Counted from the stretch's first letter, positions 10,541 through 20,524 are shown. The stretch: DNA of 64,000 nt from Lepidostoma basale (GCA_022606425.2 JAHDVF020001225.1:496001-560000); one strand, 5' to 3'. A program made the numbers and translations. The notes: generated by a model not told the origin, from the letters alone.

Positions 10541-10715
10541 CGGTGGATGATGTCAGTGAACTTTGTTTTTCTCTCACCGTATCATTTCTGACTCTGTATC
10601 TTAGGCTTATTCCTAACATGGCTCTTTCCATGGCTCTTTGGGTCACTCGTAGTTTCTCGGCACTTTGTTTGGACAATGTAACAGTTTCAAGACTATAAGT
10701 TCCAACTGAAATTTC
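10536..10715 (-). repeat. Duplicate of 10042-10221 (494-bp offset)
   Basis: The block from GCCACCCGGT to TCCAACTGA repeats the LINE segment at 10042-10221 with a few changes. It is a same-orientation partial repeat placed just upstream of the truncated 5' end. Confidence 0.75.
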
Positions 10716-10732
10716 ATTGTCTGTTAATCGAG

Positions 10733-10768
10733 AAGGTACAGAAAAAATTCTTACGATTTCTGTACCTT
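10733..10768. repeat. Perfect 12-bp hairpin
   Basis: AAGGTACAGAAA (10733-10744) and TTTCTGTACCTT (10757-10768) are exact reverse complements separated by 12 bases. Confidence 0.8.
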
Positions 10769-10849
10769 TAAGAAAACGGTTACTACCCCTGGCTGTACCC
10801 AACATATTTCTTGCTCTGTATGCTGGACTACCAATCATTGGAAATTAGA

Positions 10850-11360
10850 CGAACTATCCACCTGGGTGTTCACTTTTTTCAACTGATTCGTGGTCGAATA
10901 CATAACTCTGATATTTTAAATGACTTGACTTTGTTTGTCCCGACAATTATCTGCGACAAAGGCAACATAGATTATTTCACCTGCCACTGTGTAGAACCAA
11001 TCTACCTAAGGTAATGCCCGTGGGCAGGGTGATAATCCTATTAAACCGCATCTCTTCGGATGTGGACATTTTTCACGATAGTGAGACTACCCTCAGAAAG
11101 CATCTATCTCTTATGTATTAAATTGCTATGTGCTTCTCTGTTTATCTTAACCAAACTGTTCTCGAATATTTTTTATTAATTGTCTCCTGTTTTTCATTTT
11201 TTGTTACTTGCTCTCATTTGTTTTTTTATTATAATATTTGTAATTCTTTTTTTAAAAATTGTTAATATTATTTCTGTATATGTGATTATAAACGAATTGG
11301 ATTTTTTACTCTGTAATGTTTATAATTTTTTGAATAAATAAATTGAAATAAATTGAAATT
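10850..11360 (+). pseudogene. LINE-J C-terminal fragment and 3' UTR
   Basis: It decodes to FFQLIRGRIHNSDILNDLTL followed by FVP, equivalent to the IRGYFENSAVLEDVGLFVP region of the 63.5-kb copy. The 3' UTR ends at AAATAAATTGAAATAAATTG. Confidence 0.65.
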
Positions 11361-12200
11361 ACAATGTAAATAATAATTGCTGTTGGGATTTTTCATCCAA
11401 ACAATATTATTATTTTATTTTATATAATATTATATTCAAATAACTCACGAAAAACTTGCGTATTTAAATAAGACGCCATTATTAATCTTGAATCTTTAAT
11501 AGAGTTTCACCGCAACGAGATTTTAAGACCGCTAAATTAGACTTACCTGTGTTCACCTATTGTTTGTAGAACTTTCACTTCCTAAGTCGTGTATTAAATA
11601 CGGAAAATTTAAATTTACACAAACCTTATCCTTAGATTCGTGTAACCGGTAAATTTAATTAAAAATACAAGCCAACAAAATTTACCACCTTACAAAAAAA
11701 TAATTAAATAAGATACAAAAGCGTTTATAAGGAACAAGACCTTTTTACAAAAATACTGGAGCTATACATTTAATTTGTATCAATCGAGATTTCGACTTAC
11801 TAATCACTAATAAGAGAGCTTAAATTTTAGGCATGTAATTACGTTCTCGCTAAGTATAAAACCGCGCATGCGTAGTACAGTTTGAGTCAAAAATCTGAAC
11901 ACATAATTATCTCGGCTGATTAAATATTTAAACTACAAAGCAGTGTATATGCTGGATACGCTATTAAATATTCATACGAGTAGGATGCTTTTTCCTCGTT
12001 TAGATAATTATAGTGTTCATAAAACGTCGTAATATTGTGTTAAACCTTATAAAACAATTTAAATTATTTATAATGAATGATATTTGGCAGGGAGTTATCA
12101 AAATTTAACTAAAAGTATAGGAAATAAACATAAATTTTTAATATAATCCAAGTCTTAGCAAAATAATAACTAAATAATCCATTGTTTTGGCCGATACACA
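11361..12200. other. AT-rich stretch, nothing recognised
   Basis: No coding frame or repeat family was seen. A short RTE-like scrap (ACCGCCACACTCTTTAA) occurs at about 12224-12240. Confidence 0.5.
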
Positions 12201-12315
12201 ATGATATGGTCAGAGAAAAAATACCGCCACACTCTTTAACGACATATCCAATGTTCGCTTAGTCCATGATTCGCAATCATAAAATAATAAAACAACGGTT
12301 TGAACCAGAAGAAAA

Positions 12316-12354
12316 TAAAACCTAACCTAACTTAACCTAACCTAACCTAACCAA
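12316..12354 (-). repeat. TTAGG-type tract at an RTE-a 3' end
   Basis: The plus strand reads six CCTAA units with one CTTAA variant. Read on the minus strand, the RTE-a end GGCGTGATGG continues into (TTAGG)n where other copies have (TTAG)n. TTAGG is the ancestral insect telomere unit. Confidence 0.75.
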
Positions 12355-12850
12355 TTAACCATCACGCCAGCTCCCCGAAGAGGTAGGCAAAAATAATGGA
12401 CTGCCATACTTTTCTTTCCTGACATATTTCTCTCGCTTCCTCAACGTTCATGCACGCTCGTCGATTTCTCTGACTCCCCACGTGGCCGACATTCAATATT
12501 TGATAAATTTGATCGAGCCACGTTTTCCTCGGTCTTCTTCATTCTTCCCATGTGTCCAAACCATCTTAACTATCATTTCATTATTTTGTTCATAACACCA
12601 TCATTCGTACCGCATTCACTTCTTATGTTTCATTCGACACTCTATCATACACAGAGTATCCACAAATTCTTCTAAGAGATCTCATTTCTACTGCATTTGT
12701 ATGAATGCAGTAGTATCCTACTAGCATCCTTCTTTTGCCAGTTCCATGCTTCGCTTCCATACATTAGGATCGGTACAAGAACACTATTGTGCACTGCCAT
12801 TTTAGTTTTTTGGATAGGTTTTTATTTGCGATGGATTCTAAATGGTTAAC
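12355..12850 (-). pseudogene. RTE-a LINE C-terminal remnant
   Basis: It covers the family C-terminus from the 3' end back to VHNSVLVPILMYGSEAWNWQ, with many breaks and a duplicated AATGCAGTA stretch near 12700-12715. Confidence 0.7.
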
Positions 12851-13160
12851 CCGCAATGGGTAAAATCCAGTGATTGTATACATTCAAAAAACAAATTACA
12901 ACTTCCAAAAATGTATCATGCATGATCATAAAAACAAAGGTGGAATGGGGAATGTTGTAATTTCATAAAGCGTGCGCTTAACCCAACCAATGACAGGTCA
13001 TAAGTCCTGTAAACACCTTGATCATCCATATTCAGTTTCCAGTTTGTGTCTTCGTCTCTATTGAGATACAATTAAATTTGAATTAATCACCCACCATGGG
13101 TGAAAATCCAGGATTCGTATACAGGTATAAGTATACATTCACAAAAAAATTACAATGATT
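12835..13160 (-). repeat. R531 repeat copy
   Basis: It shows the GCGTGCGCTTAACCCAACC core and the edge TCTATTGAGATACAATTAA. Both flanking edge motifs (CCCGCAATGGGT, CCACCATGGGTG) are present, as expected if the unit came from a tandem array. Confidence 0.7.
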
Positions 13161-13454
13161 TAAAAATGTTATGTTTACTAGATTTAAAACACCGAAGAGA
13201 AAGTTAACGAAATAGTTCAGTATTTAGTTCAGTTCTCCCAGTGTTTAGTTCTCTGAATATTCTAGAAGTGAACCAGACTGCATCACGTCCCGAGGGGAGG
13301 ACTGTTTAGGCGGGAAGCGTTTGACTAAGTTATTACTCTGTTGCAAGAATTCCCACACGGCTTAAGTTCTAAGTGGCATCAACTATTATCCCACCATAAT
13401 GCTGTTATACGCCACTCCCCATCAGCTAAACTCGAGACATAATATGTATGAAAG
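13161..13454. other. Unrecognised stretch
   Basis: It has locally higher GC (about 13260-13330) without a frame or a repeat match. Confidence 0.4.
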
Positions 13455-13890
13455 TTGGAATACGGTATTTTTATTTTATTATTTAGACGTATGTGTGATA
13501 GAACGATATACGACAGAATCTCAAATGCTGATATTAGAATAAAATGTAGAGCGGAAGAAGGTATGATGAACAAAATTATGAAAGGATCGCTGCGTTGGTT
13601 CGGACATATGGAGCGCATGGATGGAGAAAGAATGGTTAAAAACGTATACGTTAATGATTTAAAATGGTGAGAATGGAGTACGGAGTCGAGGCATACCGAG
13701 GAAAACATGGCATGACCACATTAATTTAATTTTAAAGGTTGGTCATGTTAGAAGTCGAAAGAATCGACGCGCACTCGTGGTATGAATGTGAAGGAAGCTA
13801 GAGAGGTGTGCCAGGATAGAGTAGTGTGGCGGTCCATTCTCTCTGCCTACTTCTACGGGGAAACGGCGTGATGGTTTTTGTTGTCGTTGT
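13455..13890 (+). pseudogene. RTE-a LINE C-terminal copy, GTT-tail subfamily
   Basis: The open frame at 13455-13670 includes RRMCDRTIYDRISNADIR, GSLRWFGHMERMDGERMV and NVYVND. A frameshift follows, after which the rest reads on to the family 3' end and a TTG-rich tail (about 13873-13890). Confidence 0.75.
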
Positions 13891-14339
13891 TGATGAAGAA
13901 GAAAACCCCATAGAAGGGAGCAGAGATGGAGAGATGGATGGAAAAAAATTGGTTTCAAACTGCGGAGACTACATTTGCAACTTATATTTGTATGTATCTT
14001 ATTAACCTTTTTACTTTAGTTCCTTACTACTAAGTTGAATGTAATATTATGATGAACTGGAACTATATGTCTGACTTCAAATGTAGCTCAAGACCAATTT
14101 TTTTTTCACTGCAAATGAAGTTAATCACACTTTGGGGGTTAAAAGGTAGGGGTAGGTTGCAAAATTACATTGAAAACTATTAAAATTTTGGGAATACATA
14201 TGAGTCATTTAATATTCAGTTATAGCCTTTATATTAAAAACTAAATATTGAAGTGATTCACTTGTTTCTAATTTAGTATTCAAATTCATATATTTTTTTG
14301 TGTATTTCACATTGATACATTGTGTGTCCTTATTACAGA
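13891..14339. other. Unrecognised AT-rich stretch
   Basis: No frame or family match was found. Confidence 0.4.
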
Positions 14340-14455
14340 TATTTAGTAGAATCAATGGAGAAGACGTTTCTGGCTGGATTAGGAGCAGCCAGAATCATCA
14401 TCCAAGAATAGCCCACCATCATAAACAGGTCATACGACCTAAACTAAAAAAAGAA
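14340..14455 (+). repeat. LINE-GAA 3' end
   Basis: CCAAGAATAGCCCACCATCA with ACCTAAACTAAAAAAAGAAG matches the end of the 62.5-63.06 kb copy. Confidence 0.6.
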
Positions 14456-14475
14456 GACATTTTTCACCTTTATTA

Positions 14476-14640
14476 ATTAAATTTTAAAGGTTGGTCATGT
14501 TAGAAGTCGGAAGAATCGACGTGCGTGTACGACTCGTTGTATGAATGTGGAAGAGCTAGAGAGGTGTGCCAGGAGTGTGGCGGTCCAGTCTGACAACCCC
14601 TTAATGGAATCGGCGTGATGGTTTGTTTGTTTGTTTGTAA
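14476..14640 (+). repeat. RTE-a 3' end with (GTTT)n tail
   Basis: The GHVRSRKNRRACTTR-like coding end is followed by GGCGTGATGG and GTTT units. Confidence 0.65.
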
Positions 14641-14999
14641 GCAAAATCGTCAGGAGTCGAAAAAAATATACGTTTTCATGATTAGTTTGTAAGTTTAATT
14701 TTAGAATGAAAAAAAAAAAAACAGTCGAATGTACTGTGCAATCAAACCGTATCGGGAAGTACCTCTAATTTGGGGATATCGTGTAATACCAGCCGCAGAT
14801 ACAATAATTGGTAATTTCCGATTCACATTTCCACAACTGCGATACGGTCAATTTTCCCTAATGGGAAAAGTTTTCCCCAACTGAAAGAGTCGTGGTTGTT
14901 TTACAGTAGACTTGCCCAACATCCGGCTAATGGGGAATCACCGAATAAATTTATTGGTTGTTAAAGGTGATTTACAGATTGTTCACAATTGAATCATAT
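14641..14999. other. Unrecognised stretch with moderate GC
   Basis: It is not repetitive within this window and has no open frame. It could be a single-copy intronic or intergenic remnant. Confidence 0.4.
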
Positions 15000-15004
15000 T
15001 GTTA

Positions 15005-15080
15005 TTTATCCCTAACCACCACCACGCTGATTTTCCGAAAGGGGGGCAGAGAAAAGATACCGCCACACTCTTTAATCCTT
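15005..15080 (-). repeat. RTE-a 3' scrap
   Basis: CCACCACGCTGATTTTCC and ACCGCCACACTCTTTAA resemble the family 3' end. Confidence 0.45.
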
Positions 15081-15164
15081 ACACAATTTTCAAAAACCTG
15101 AATTTTCAGCAACAAGTATTTCTTCGTCTATAAAAAAATTGTATTTGAGTACACTTAATATTAA

Positions 15165-15235
15165 TAATAATAATAATATGCTTACTTTCAAAGCGCCGTT
15201 TTTGTGATGTGATCACCTCAAGGGCGCATTAAGAC
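15165..15235 (-). repeat. CR1-like 3' stem-loop and TAA tail
   Basis: AGCGCCG..CAAGGGCGCA (15191-15228) lies next to AAT repeats, as at 122-158. Confidence 0.6.
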
Positions 15236-15324
15236 TTGTATTAAATCTAATTCTGATTGAAATTCGCAATCAATGATATATAATAGTATAAAAGAACAAA
15301 ATATACAAGTTTTAAATAAAACTG

Positions 15325-15620
15325 ACTAACTAACCATCACGCCGTCTCCTCGAAGGGGTGGGCAGAAAGAATGGACTACCACATTCTTCTTTCCTGGCAT
15401 ATTTCTCTCGCATCCTCGACATTCATACATCGTGTCATGCACGCGCGTCGATTTCTATGACTTCTCACATGGCCGACATTTAATCTTCCTATTGCCGAGG
15501 AGTTCACCAAGTGAAGTGTGGATTTCCTTGTATTTAGGCTGTCCGTTATACAGAGTTCGGATATATAATTTGCAGCCATTCAATGTAGCACTTTAAAGAC
15601 TGTCCAGCAGAGTTTAAAGC
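15325..15620 (-). pseudogene. Chimeric CR1-like/RTE-a LINE frame
   Basis: The 67-residue frame at 15376-15579 opens with CR1-like sequence (YISELCITDSLNTRKSTL, SSAIGRL). It then switches in frame to the RTE-a C-terminus (NVGHVRSHRNRRACMTRCMN, DAREICQERRMW). The RTE-a 3' end and a GTTAGTTAGT tail follow. The switch lies at about 15486. It looks like a template jump between two LINE RNAs during reverse transcription. Confidence 0.7.
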
Positions 15621-15625
15621 ACTTT

Positions 15626-16101
15626 AAAGACACCGCAGCCTGCAGCTAAGTCGGACGTGGTTTGCGATGGATCCGCTCCCAGAATAGCCTTCTATTCTTC
15701 ATTATTAACTTTGGTCTCCGGCCGTCCACGGGGCTTGTTCTGCAGGTCGAAATTTCCAGAACGAAAACGTTGGAACCAAAAACGCACTGCGTTTTCTTTT
15801 GCGGCACCGTCGCCATACACATCATTAATCCTTCGAGCCGTTTCTGCAGCACTGGTGCCACGGTGGAACTCGTACTACTTAAAATAACGCGATATTTCAA
15901 GTTTTCCATTTTGTAAACTGAGTGACGCAAAGAAAAAAAACAATTGAGGAAAAAACAAATGAATTATAATTTTCAAAACACAAATACTTGAGTAAATAGC
16001 TGTATAAATTTGAATATGTAATTCCTAACTAAAGAGAAGATATTTGAGATCAAAGTTGCCAGTACGGCAAAACGCCAATTTCATATGTAAGGACCTAATA
16101 T
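15626..16101 (-). pseudogene. mariner transposon, 5' half (TIR and transposase HTH)
   Basis: The outer end at 16101 reads TTAGGTCCTTACATATGAAA inward, a mariner-type terminal inverted repeat next to TA. Inside, about 15630-15860 on the minus strand decodes to the N-terminal helix-turn-helix domain: SAAETARRINDVYGDGAAK, VRFWFQRFRSGNFDL, GRP and then LGADPSQTTSDLAA. One in-frame stop follows NNEE. The catalytic DD34D half and the other TIR are missing because the copy is cut at about 15626. Confidence 0.8.
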
Positions 16102-16129
16102 TAAAAACACTTTTACTCGTTTTTACACC

Positions 16130-16290
16130 ACTTTATTTTTGTTAAAACTAAGCGGTTTCTTTCAGGGTAACAAAATAAACTCTAATAAATCTATTTATTT
16201 TGTAACCCTTACGAAACTTCGACTGAAGTGAAACCGGTTAGTTTTAACAACAATAAAGAGGTTTTAAAAATAGTAAAAGTGTTTTAATAT
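16130..16290. mobile_element. PLE/HHR family-6 inverted dimer
   Basis: The left arm (minus) and right arm (plus) share GTTAAAACTAA, AAACCG and AATAAAG. The right arm holds CTTACGA (16208-16214), a five-pair stem II (ACTTC/GAAGT), GAAAC (16230-16234), CG and GTT. The core differs from CUGANGA at one base. Confidence 0.6.
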
Positions 16291-16374
16291 TATTTTTAAA
16301 AATAATCACTTCAAAATGTAAATGTTTTTAATTGTTGTAAATAAACTTCTTCTTCTTCTTCCTCAGATTATGAA

Positions 16375-16720
16375 ATGACATTTGATAATGCCTTAGAATG
16401 GCGAAACACGTCATTCCCATAAAATATAACAAAACTTCTAGAAAACAGAAGTTTTCATTCGTATTAATTATTTAATATGGAGTTTTACATCATTGTTCAA
16501 AAAACAATAAAAAAATAATAAAATCCATCTAAGAATTTGCTTTAATCAATACGAATGAAAACGTCTGTTTTATAGAATTTATATTATATTTCATGAGAAT
16601 GACACGTAAAAAAATCATTTTAGTATTTGAAATTTCATGGTACCAGAAGATACCACATACTAGTAGATGGCAGCGAGTAGCGAAACCGGTCGAAGATATA
16701 AAATTTAGTTCATTTTAACT
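16375..16720 (+). repeat. PLE/HHR family-7 and family-4-like remnants
   Basis: At 16388-16420 TTTGATAATGCC leads into a stem II GCCTT..ATGGC, then GAAAC, AC and GTC. The family tail CTTCTAGAAAACAGAAGTTT follows. A reversed family-7 arm lies at about 16550-16610. GATGGCAGCGAGTAGCGAAA with CCGGTCG at about 16665-16695 resembles family 4. Confidence 0.55.
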
Positions 16721-16949
16721 ACATTTATATTGTATATTTTTTAATGTACACATTTTTCTTTATTTTTCATTATTAAGAAAGACATGTTTGGCGTTGTTAA
16801 AACATTTACAAACTAAACAATATATCGCCTCTTTGCAAGAATAAGGCTAGGCGCTGACTGTGACTTTTTGTTGCAGTAACTTTTTGTAACTGTCACGTTG
16901 TGTCACCGTGGATGCGCTCACTACTGGTGACAAAATGTTCATTTAAGCG

Positions 16950-17156
16950 ATGGATTTCGAAGAGGTCGCAGTGATTTGCGCTCTTGAATTACGCAGAAGG
17001 AAAATTAAGCGAAAGAAACGCTACTGGGTACATCCCATATATAATGAACGATTATTAAAAGGAAAATTTTACACCCTGTATTCTGAATTACGTCAATATC
17101 CTCTTAAGTTTTTTAATTATTTTCGTATGTCAATGAACAGTTTCGACGACTTGTAA
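16950..17156 (+). pseudogene. HARBI1-like transposase, N-terminal fragment
   Basis: It has 68 residues. The segment RRRKIKRKKRYWVHPIYNER, then GKFYTLYSELRQYPLKFFNY and FRMSMNSFDDL, is the conserved N-terminal helical region of PIF/Harbinger nucleases. That region usually reads WVHPI..R...GEF..L..ELR...F..YFRMS...F..L. The stop replaces a position where family members continue, and a second stop follows 13 codons later. The DDE catalytic domain is absent. The start ATG at 16950 is the first in frame. Confidence 0.75.
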
Positions 17157-17193
17157 AAGTTGTTGCTGGAAATAATTGAATAGAAATCTCCTC

Positions 17194-17322
17194 CTACAAT
17201 TTCCTTTTTAAATGAATATCCGAAAATTCCTTTAATTTTTTTGTACACAATGCTGGCCTTTTCTCAATCTTTTCTATTAACAACTCATTGTCAATATCAT
17301 CTTCTCGCAGAGAAGCCGCCAT
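17194..17322 (-). pseudogene. MADF-domain protein, N-terminal fragment
   Basis: I chose the ATG at 17322 (AAGATGGCGG context). The frame also runs upstream to 17439 without homology. MAASLREDDIDNELLIEKIE followed by KRPALCTKKLKEFSDIHLKR matches the start of MADF domains (ELLI..V..RP.LYD...K.YSD...K...W). The frame stops at the deletion junction near 17194. The product probably served as the DNA-binding partner of the Harbinger transposase. Confidence 0.65.
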
Positions 17323-17859
17323 CTTATGGACTGAAAAATTCGCAACACACGTCCGTTCGGTAGGCGCCTCCCGGCAGAGTGACAAAAAGTTTCTAGTGAG
17401 CGCACTCCCATACCAATGTACAGGCCGGGTGATAGTCACGTCACGCTAATGTCGCCGGCCGCTGGAACTTTTTGTTACCGTATTGTCACGTCGCCACAGT
17501 GAGCGCACTCTCATTTACCTCCATAGCACTTGACTCGGCGACAAAATGTTACTGTGACTTTTTGTAACAATCAGCGGGGGCTCTAACGTGACATTTCGAA
17601 AATCAAATCTGTCGTGTTCAACATTATTTTCTACAAAAACATGGTATTTTTAAAGTGAAAAACAGACAATTTATGAGGAAAAGAGACAACACAACAGTTG
17701 TATATTGTGCTGTCACGAGGTCTCGTTCAGACGGGTATCATGTTTCATTTTAAAATTTTAAAAAAATTCGAGATAACACGTTATTCTTGCAAAGAGGCGA
17801 TATGATAAAAGAAAACATTAAACAAGATTTTTGTGTTGTAAAATATTAAGGTTTGAAAA

Positions 17860-18075
17860 CAAAAAACCATCACACCATTTCTCTGAAGGTGGTAGGCAGG
17901 TAGAGAGAATGAACCACCACACTTCCCGATCTTGACACACGTCTCTAGCTTCCTCCACATTCTTACAGCCGGTCATACACGAACGTCGATTCTTCCGACC
18001 TCTAAGATGGCCGAACTTTAATTTAACCATGCCAAGTTGTCCTCGGTCTCCCACGACCATGCATTCGGTATGTCC
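17860..18075 (-). pseudogene. RTE-a LINE C-terminal remnant
   Basis: The frame 17818-18105 carries GHLRGRKNRRSCMTGCKNVE followed by EARDVCQDREVWWFILS, then the family 3' end. Confidence 0.65.
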
Positions 18076-18109
18076 CCATTTATAAATTGTGGTTTGAACT
18101 ATCAAGAAA

Positions 18110-18555
18110 TAAAATGAAATAACAATTATTATCTTAACTAGAAGTTTATTTTCTAAATTTGACCATCCAAGCGAACGAAATACAGCTGGCGAGTTCTATT
18201 ATTATGTCGGTATCATTTAAGCCCAAAGTGTTTCGTGGATTTTGAAATAAGCTTAGCAAAAGGTTGATTTCCAATCGTGGTATTAAGACATTCTTATTCC
18301 ATCCCAGCAAATACTTTTACTAAGAGGATCTCATTAAATTTTAAGATTTAAGAAGCTTTTTTTGAGTAGATATAATACACATCACGCAAAGCTGAGCTTT
18401 TGTTCTTTACATAAAGACAAGAGACATTTTAATTTTAAAAGAAGATAATCTGTTTGTATGATATAAAAAAATTGTTTCTGAAATGAAATTGCTTTTTCAT
18501 GACATTTATTATAATACTGAAAATATGTTTTTGAATCTTATGCAATAATATTAAG
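18110..18555. other. AT-rich stretch, nothing recognised
   Basis: No frame or family match was found. Confidence 0.4.
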
Positions 18556-18559
18556 TAAA

Positions 18560-18935
18560 ACACAACAGAACATACCACCACGCTGTTTCCCTGAAGGTGA
18601 AGGCAGAGAGAATGGACCGCCACATTTCTCGATCCTGACACACGTCTCTAGCAGTGGCGGTACTCCCATCCGGCCCAGAAGCTCGGCTTTCGTAAGAAAT
18701 TTTCAATGAAAACCAACAAATCTCAGTAATCATGCCCCCGCGTAAACCAAAAACCCCCCAAATCACCTTTCAACAATGTTCCCATCAGACGCAAGAGGAA
18801 TAGCCACAAGAGCTGAAGCTCTGTTAGCCAGAAGAGGTTTTGATTCAAAATTTCTTACGCAAGCCGGGCTTCTGGGCTTCTATGGGAGTACCGCCAATGG
18901 TATCTAGCTTCCTCCACATTCATAAAGCGAGTAAT
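18560..18935 (-). repeat. RTE-a 3' end split by a hAT MITE
   Basis: The family 3' end runs to 18651 (..CACGTCTCTAG) and resumes at 18900 with TATCTAGCTTCCTCCACATT. Confidence 0.65.
18652..18899. mobile_element. hAT-type MITE with 8-bp target duplication
   Basis: The ends read CAGTGGCGGTACTCCCAT and, from the right, CATTGGCGGTACTCCCAT. Inverted similarity extends about 50 bp to GTAAGAAATTTT. Flanks GTCTCTAG (18644-18651) and GTATCTAG (18900-18907) form an 8-bp TSD with one change and the nTnnnnAn pattern of hAT. It has no coding capacity. Confidence 0.85.
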
Positions 18936-18939
18936 CGAT

Positions 18940-19382
18940 GTTGACTATTTTCCTTAACGCCCTACCTTTTGCTTATTTTCCGAGAAACATGCAAAAAAAA
19001 CTGTTTTTTTATTAATGAAATTTAATTATATATTGATTTTATTTTTTTAAATTACGAAACGTCAAATACTCGGCCGCACACTTCGCCTACCTCTTGCAAT
19101 ACTATCATATTAATGAAGACTTGTACTCGAGTGTTGTTGACACACGCGCGTATCCCTAACAGTTTGTACATTTTAGGTACATCACTTTTTCTCAAGCGCG
19201 TACGTGATACGGGATAGCACAGAATGGTACAGTCACAGTGAACGTATCACGTACGTTCAAATAGGTAGGGTGGTTAAATGTAATGTAATGAACGAATTAA
19301 AAAAAATGTTTATATATAACAGGTCGTTTGAACCCAATTACTCTATACAATTTGTTTTAAGCTATTATATTGATTTTCTTGA
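18940..19382. other. Unrecognised stretch
   Basis: No gene or known repeat was seen. A 61-codon frame at 19204-19389 has no recognisable motif. Confidence 0.4.
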
Positions 19383-19546
19383 CATGTAATTGTTAGCTAA
19401 TTTATCGCTATTTTATTGTCACGTGAATTCTACACCAGAAGAATTAGAGTGTGACAATCATACTGCCAATACCGGATATCGAACCTGGGACCTTCAGTGT
19501 AGTAGTCATAGATCTTACCACTTTGCCACGAGGCGGTCGAAATATC
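19383..19546 (-). repeat. SINE1 (tRNA-derived) copy
   Basis: On the minus strand a B-box-like GGTTCGATATCC precedes the family body CAGTATGATTGTCACACTCT and AATTCACGTGACAATAAAAT. Confidence 0.7.
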
Positions 19547-20364
19547 GTCAGGTGAAAGATATTTGATACGTATTTCAAATAATATTAATATAATAATAAA
19601 TATTACAATTACAAATATTTGAAAAAAATCGTCATGTGATCAGTTTTGACAGATATTAAAAAAGAATTATAATATCCGTTAAAACTGACCACATTCGTGA
19701 ATTTTTTTTAAATATCTATATATATAAAACAAAGTCAAAAATCGTGTTAGTTACACCATTTATAACTCGAGAACGGCTGGACCAATTTTGAAGATCTTAT
19801 ATTTGCTGGATTTGTCTCCGTTCCGGATAACAGAATAATTTTTAAAACATTTGAAAAAATCACTTAAATGATTTAAAATTAATTATATTTGTGGTACGTT
19901 TGACTAAATTTGACTTAATAAACGACGTATAAAATCAAAATGGCGTGTATTTTAGTTTCGGTATCGCCCGTAGGTGGTGTATTGTTGATGCCAGATGTCA
20001 ATACACAATGTGAAAGATTTGAGTTGAGGTTATTTTTTAATCGTCGCCGGGATTTTTGGTTTTCTTTATTAATTTTAGATTAACAATGCCCAAAGTTATA
20101 AAAATCAGTATAAGAGAGACTATTCTAAAAGTTAAACCCCTTTTGTGAAGGAGAGCAGAGAATATTTGCGCCATTAATACCATTCGAAAAAGATGATAGA
20201 TGAGTGTTCCGTGGAGATTAAATAACCGATTTATGATTAGTGAATAATAACAAAAATACGTATTGTATATTTTGTATTGATTTTATAGGTGTATCTGTGT
20301 ACATTCGGTCCAGAGAATTGTTACCATAGGAAATTCAGCCGCGAGTACTTAATAAACGAAATAT

Positions 20365-20476
20365 TTGGCTAGATGAAGACGAGGAATTTCTTTTTTCAAT
20401 TGATAGGGACACTGAATCATCAAACTCTTCAGATGATGAATATGATGATGCTAATGATGAAAACGGAGTTCATTGA
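20365..20476 (+). other. Short acidic reading segment inside the Helitron
   Basis: The segment translates to WLDEDEEFLFSIDRDTESSN followed by SSDDEYDDANDENGVH and a stop. Acidic tracts occur in several transposase N-termini. No start or further domain was seen. Confidence 0.3.
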
Positions 20477-20524
20477 TGGATCACACTTATTCAAAATTAT
20501 GTTGTCTGCTATTTAATTGTTTTA

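Larger units (their letters stand above)
16855..17590. mobile_element. Internally deleted PIF/Harbinger-like element
   Basis: Both flanks carry GTGACTTTTTGT-type motifs (left about 16859-16895, right about 17545-17575) and GAGCGCACT/GATGCGCTCACT motifs in inverted positions. Between them two protein starts face each other: a HARBI1-like N-terminus (plus) and a MADF-domain N-terminus (minus). Two-gene organisation of transposase plus Myb/MADF protein is known for PIF/Harbinger. The middle of both genes is gone. Confidence 0.6.
16822..17803. repeat. 23-bp perfect inverted repeat bracketing the Harbinger remnant
   Basis: ATATCGCCTCTTTGCAAGAA plus TAA at 16822-16844 is repeated inverted at 17781-17803. 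It may be the true ends of a larger element, or an older element into which the Harbinger inserted. Confidence 0.7.

Noticed and set aside
11360..12200. Single-copy host exon in an unannotated AT-rich region
   Set aside because: No open frame of useful length, splice-site pairing or protein motif could be supported.
12316..12354. A true telomere or chromosome end
   Set aside because: Only about six units, ending exactly at an RTE-a 3' end inside the window.
15646..15930. 94-residue novel protein on the minus strand
   Set aside because: Wrong frame of the mariner transposase N-terminus, which is readable in the neighbouring frame.
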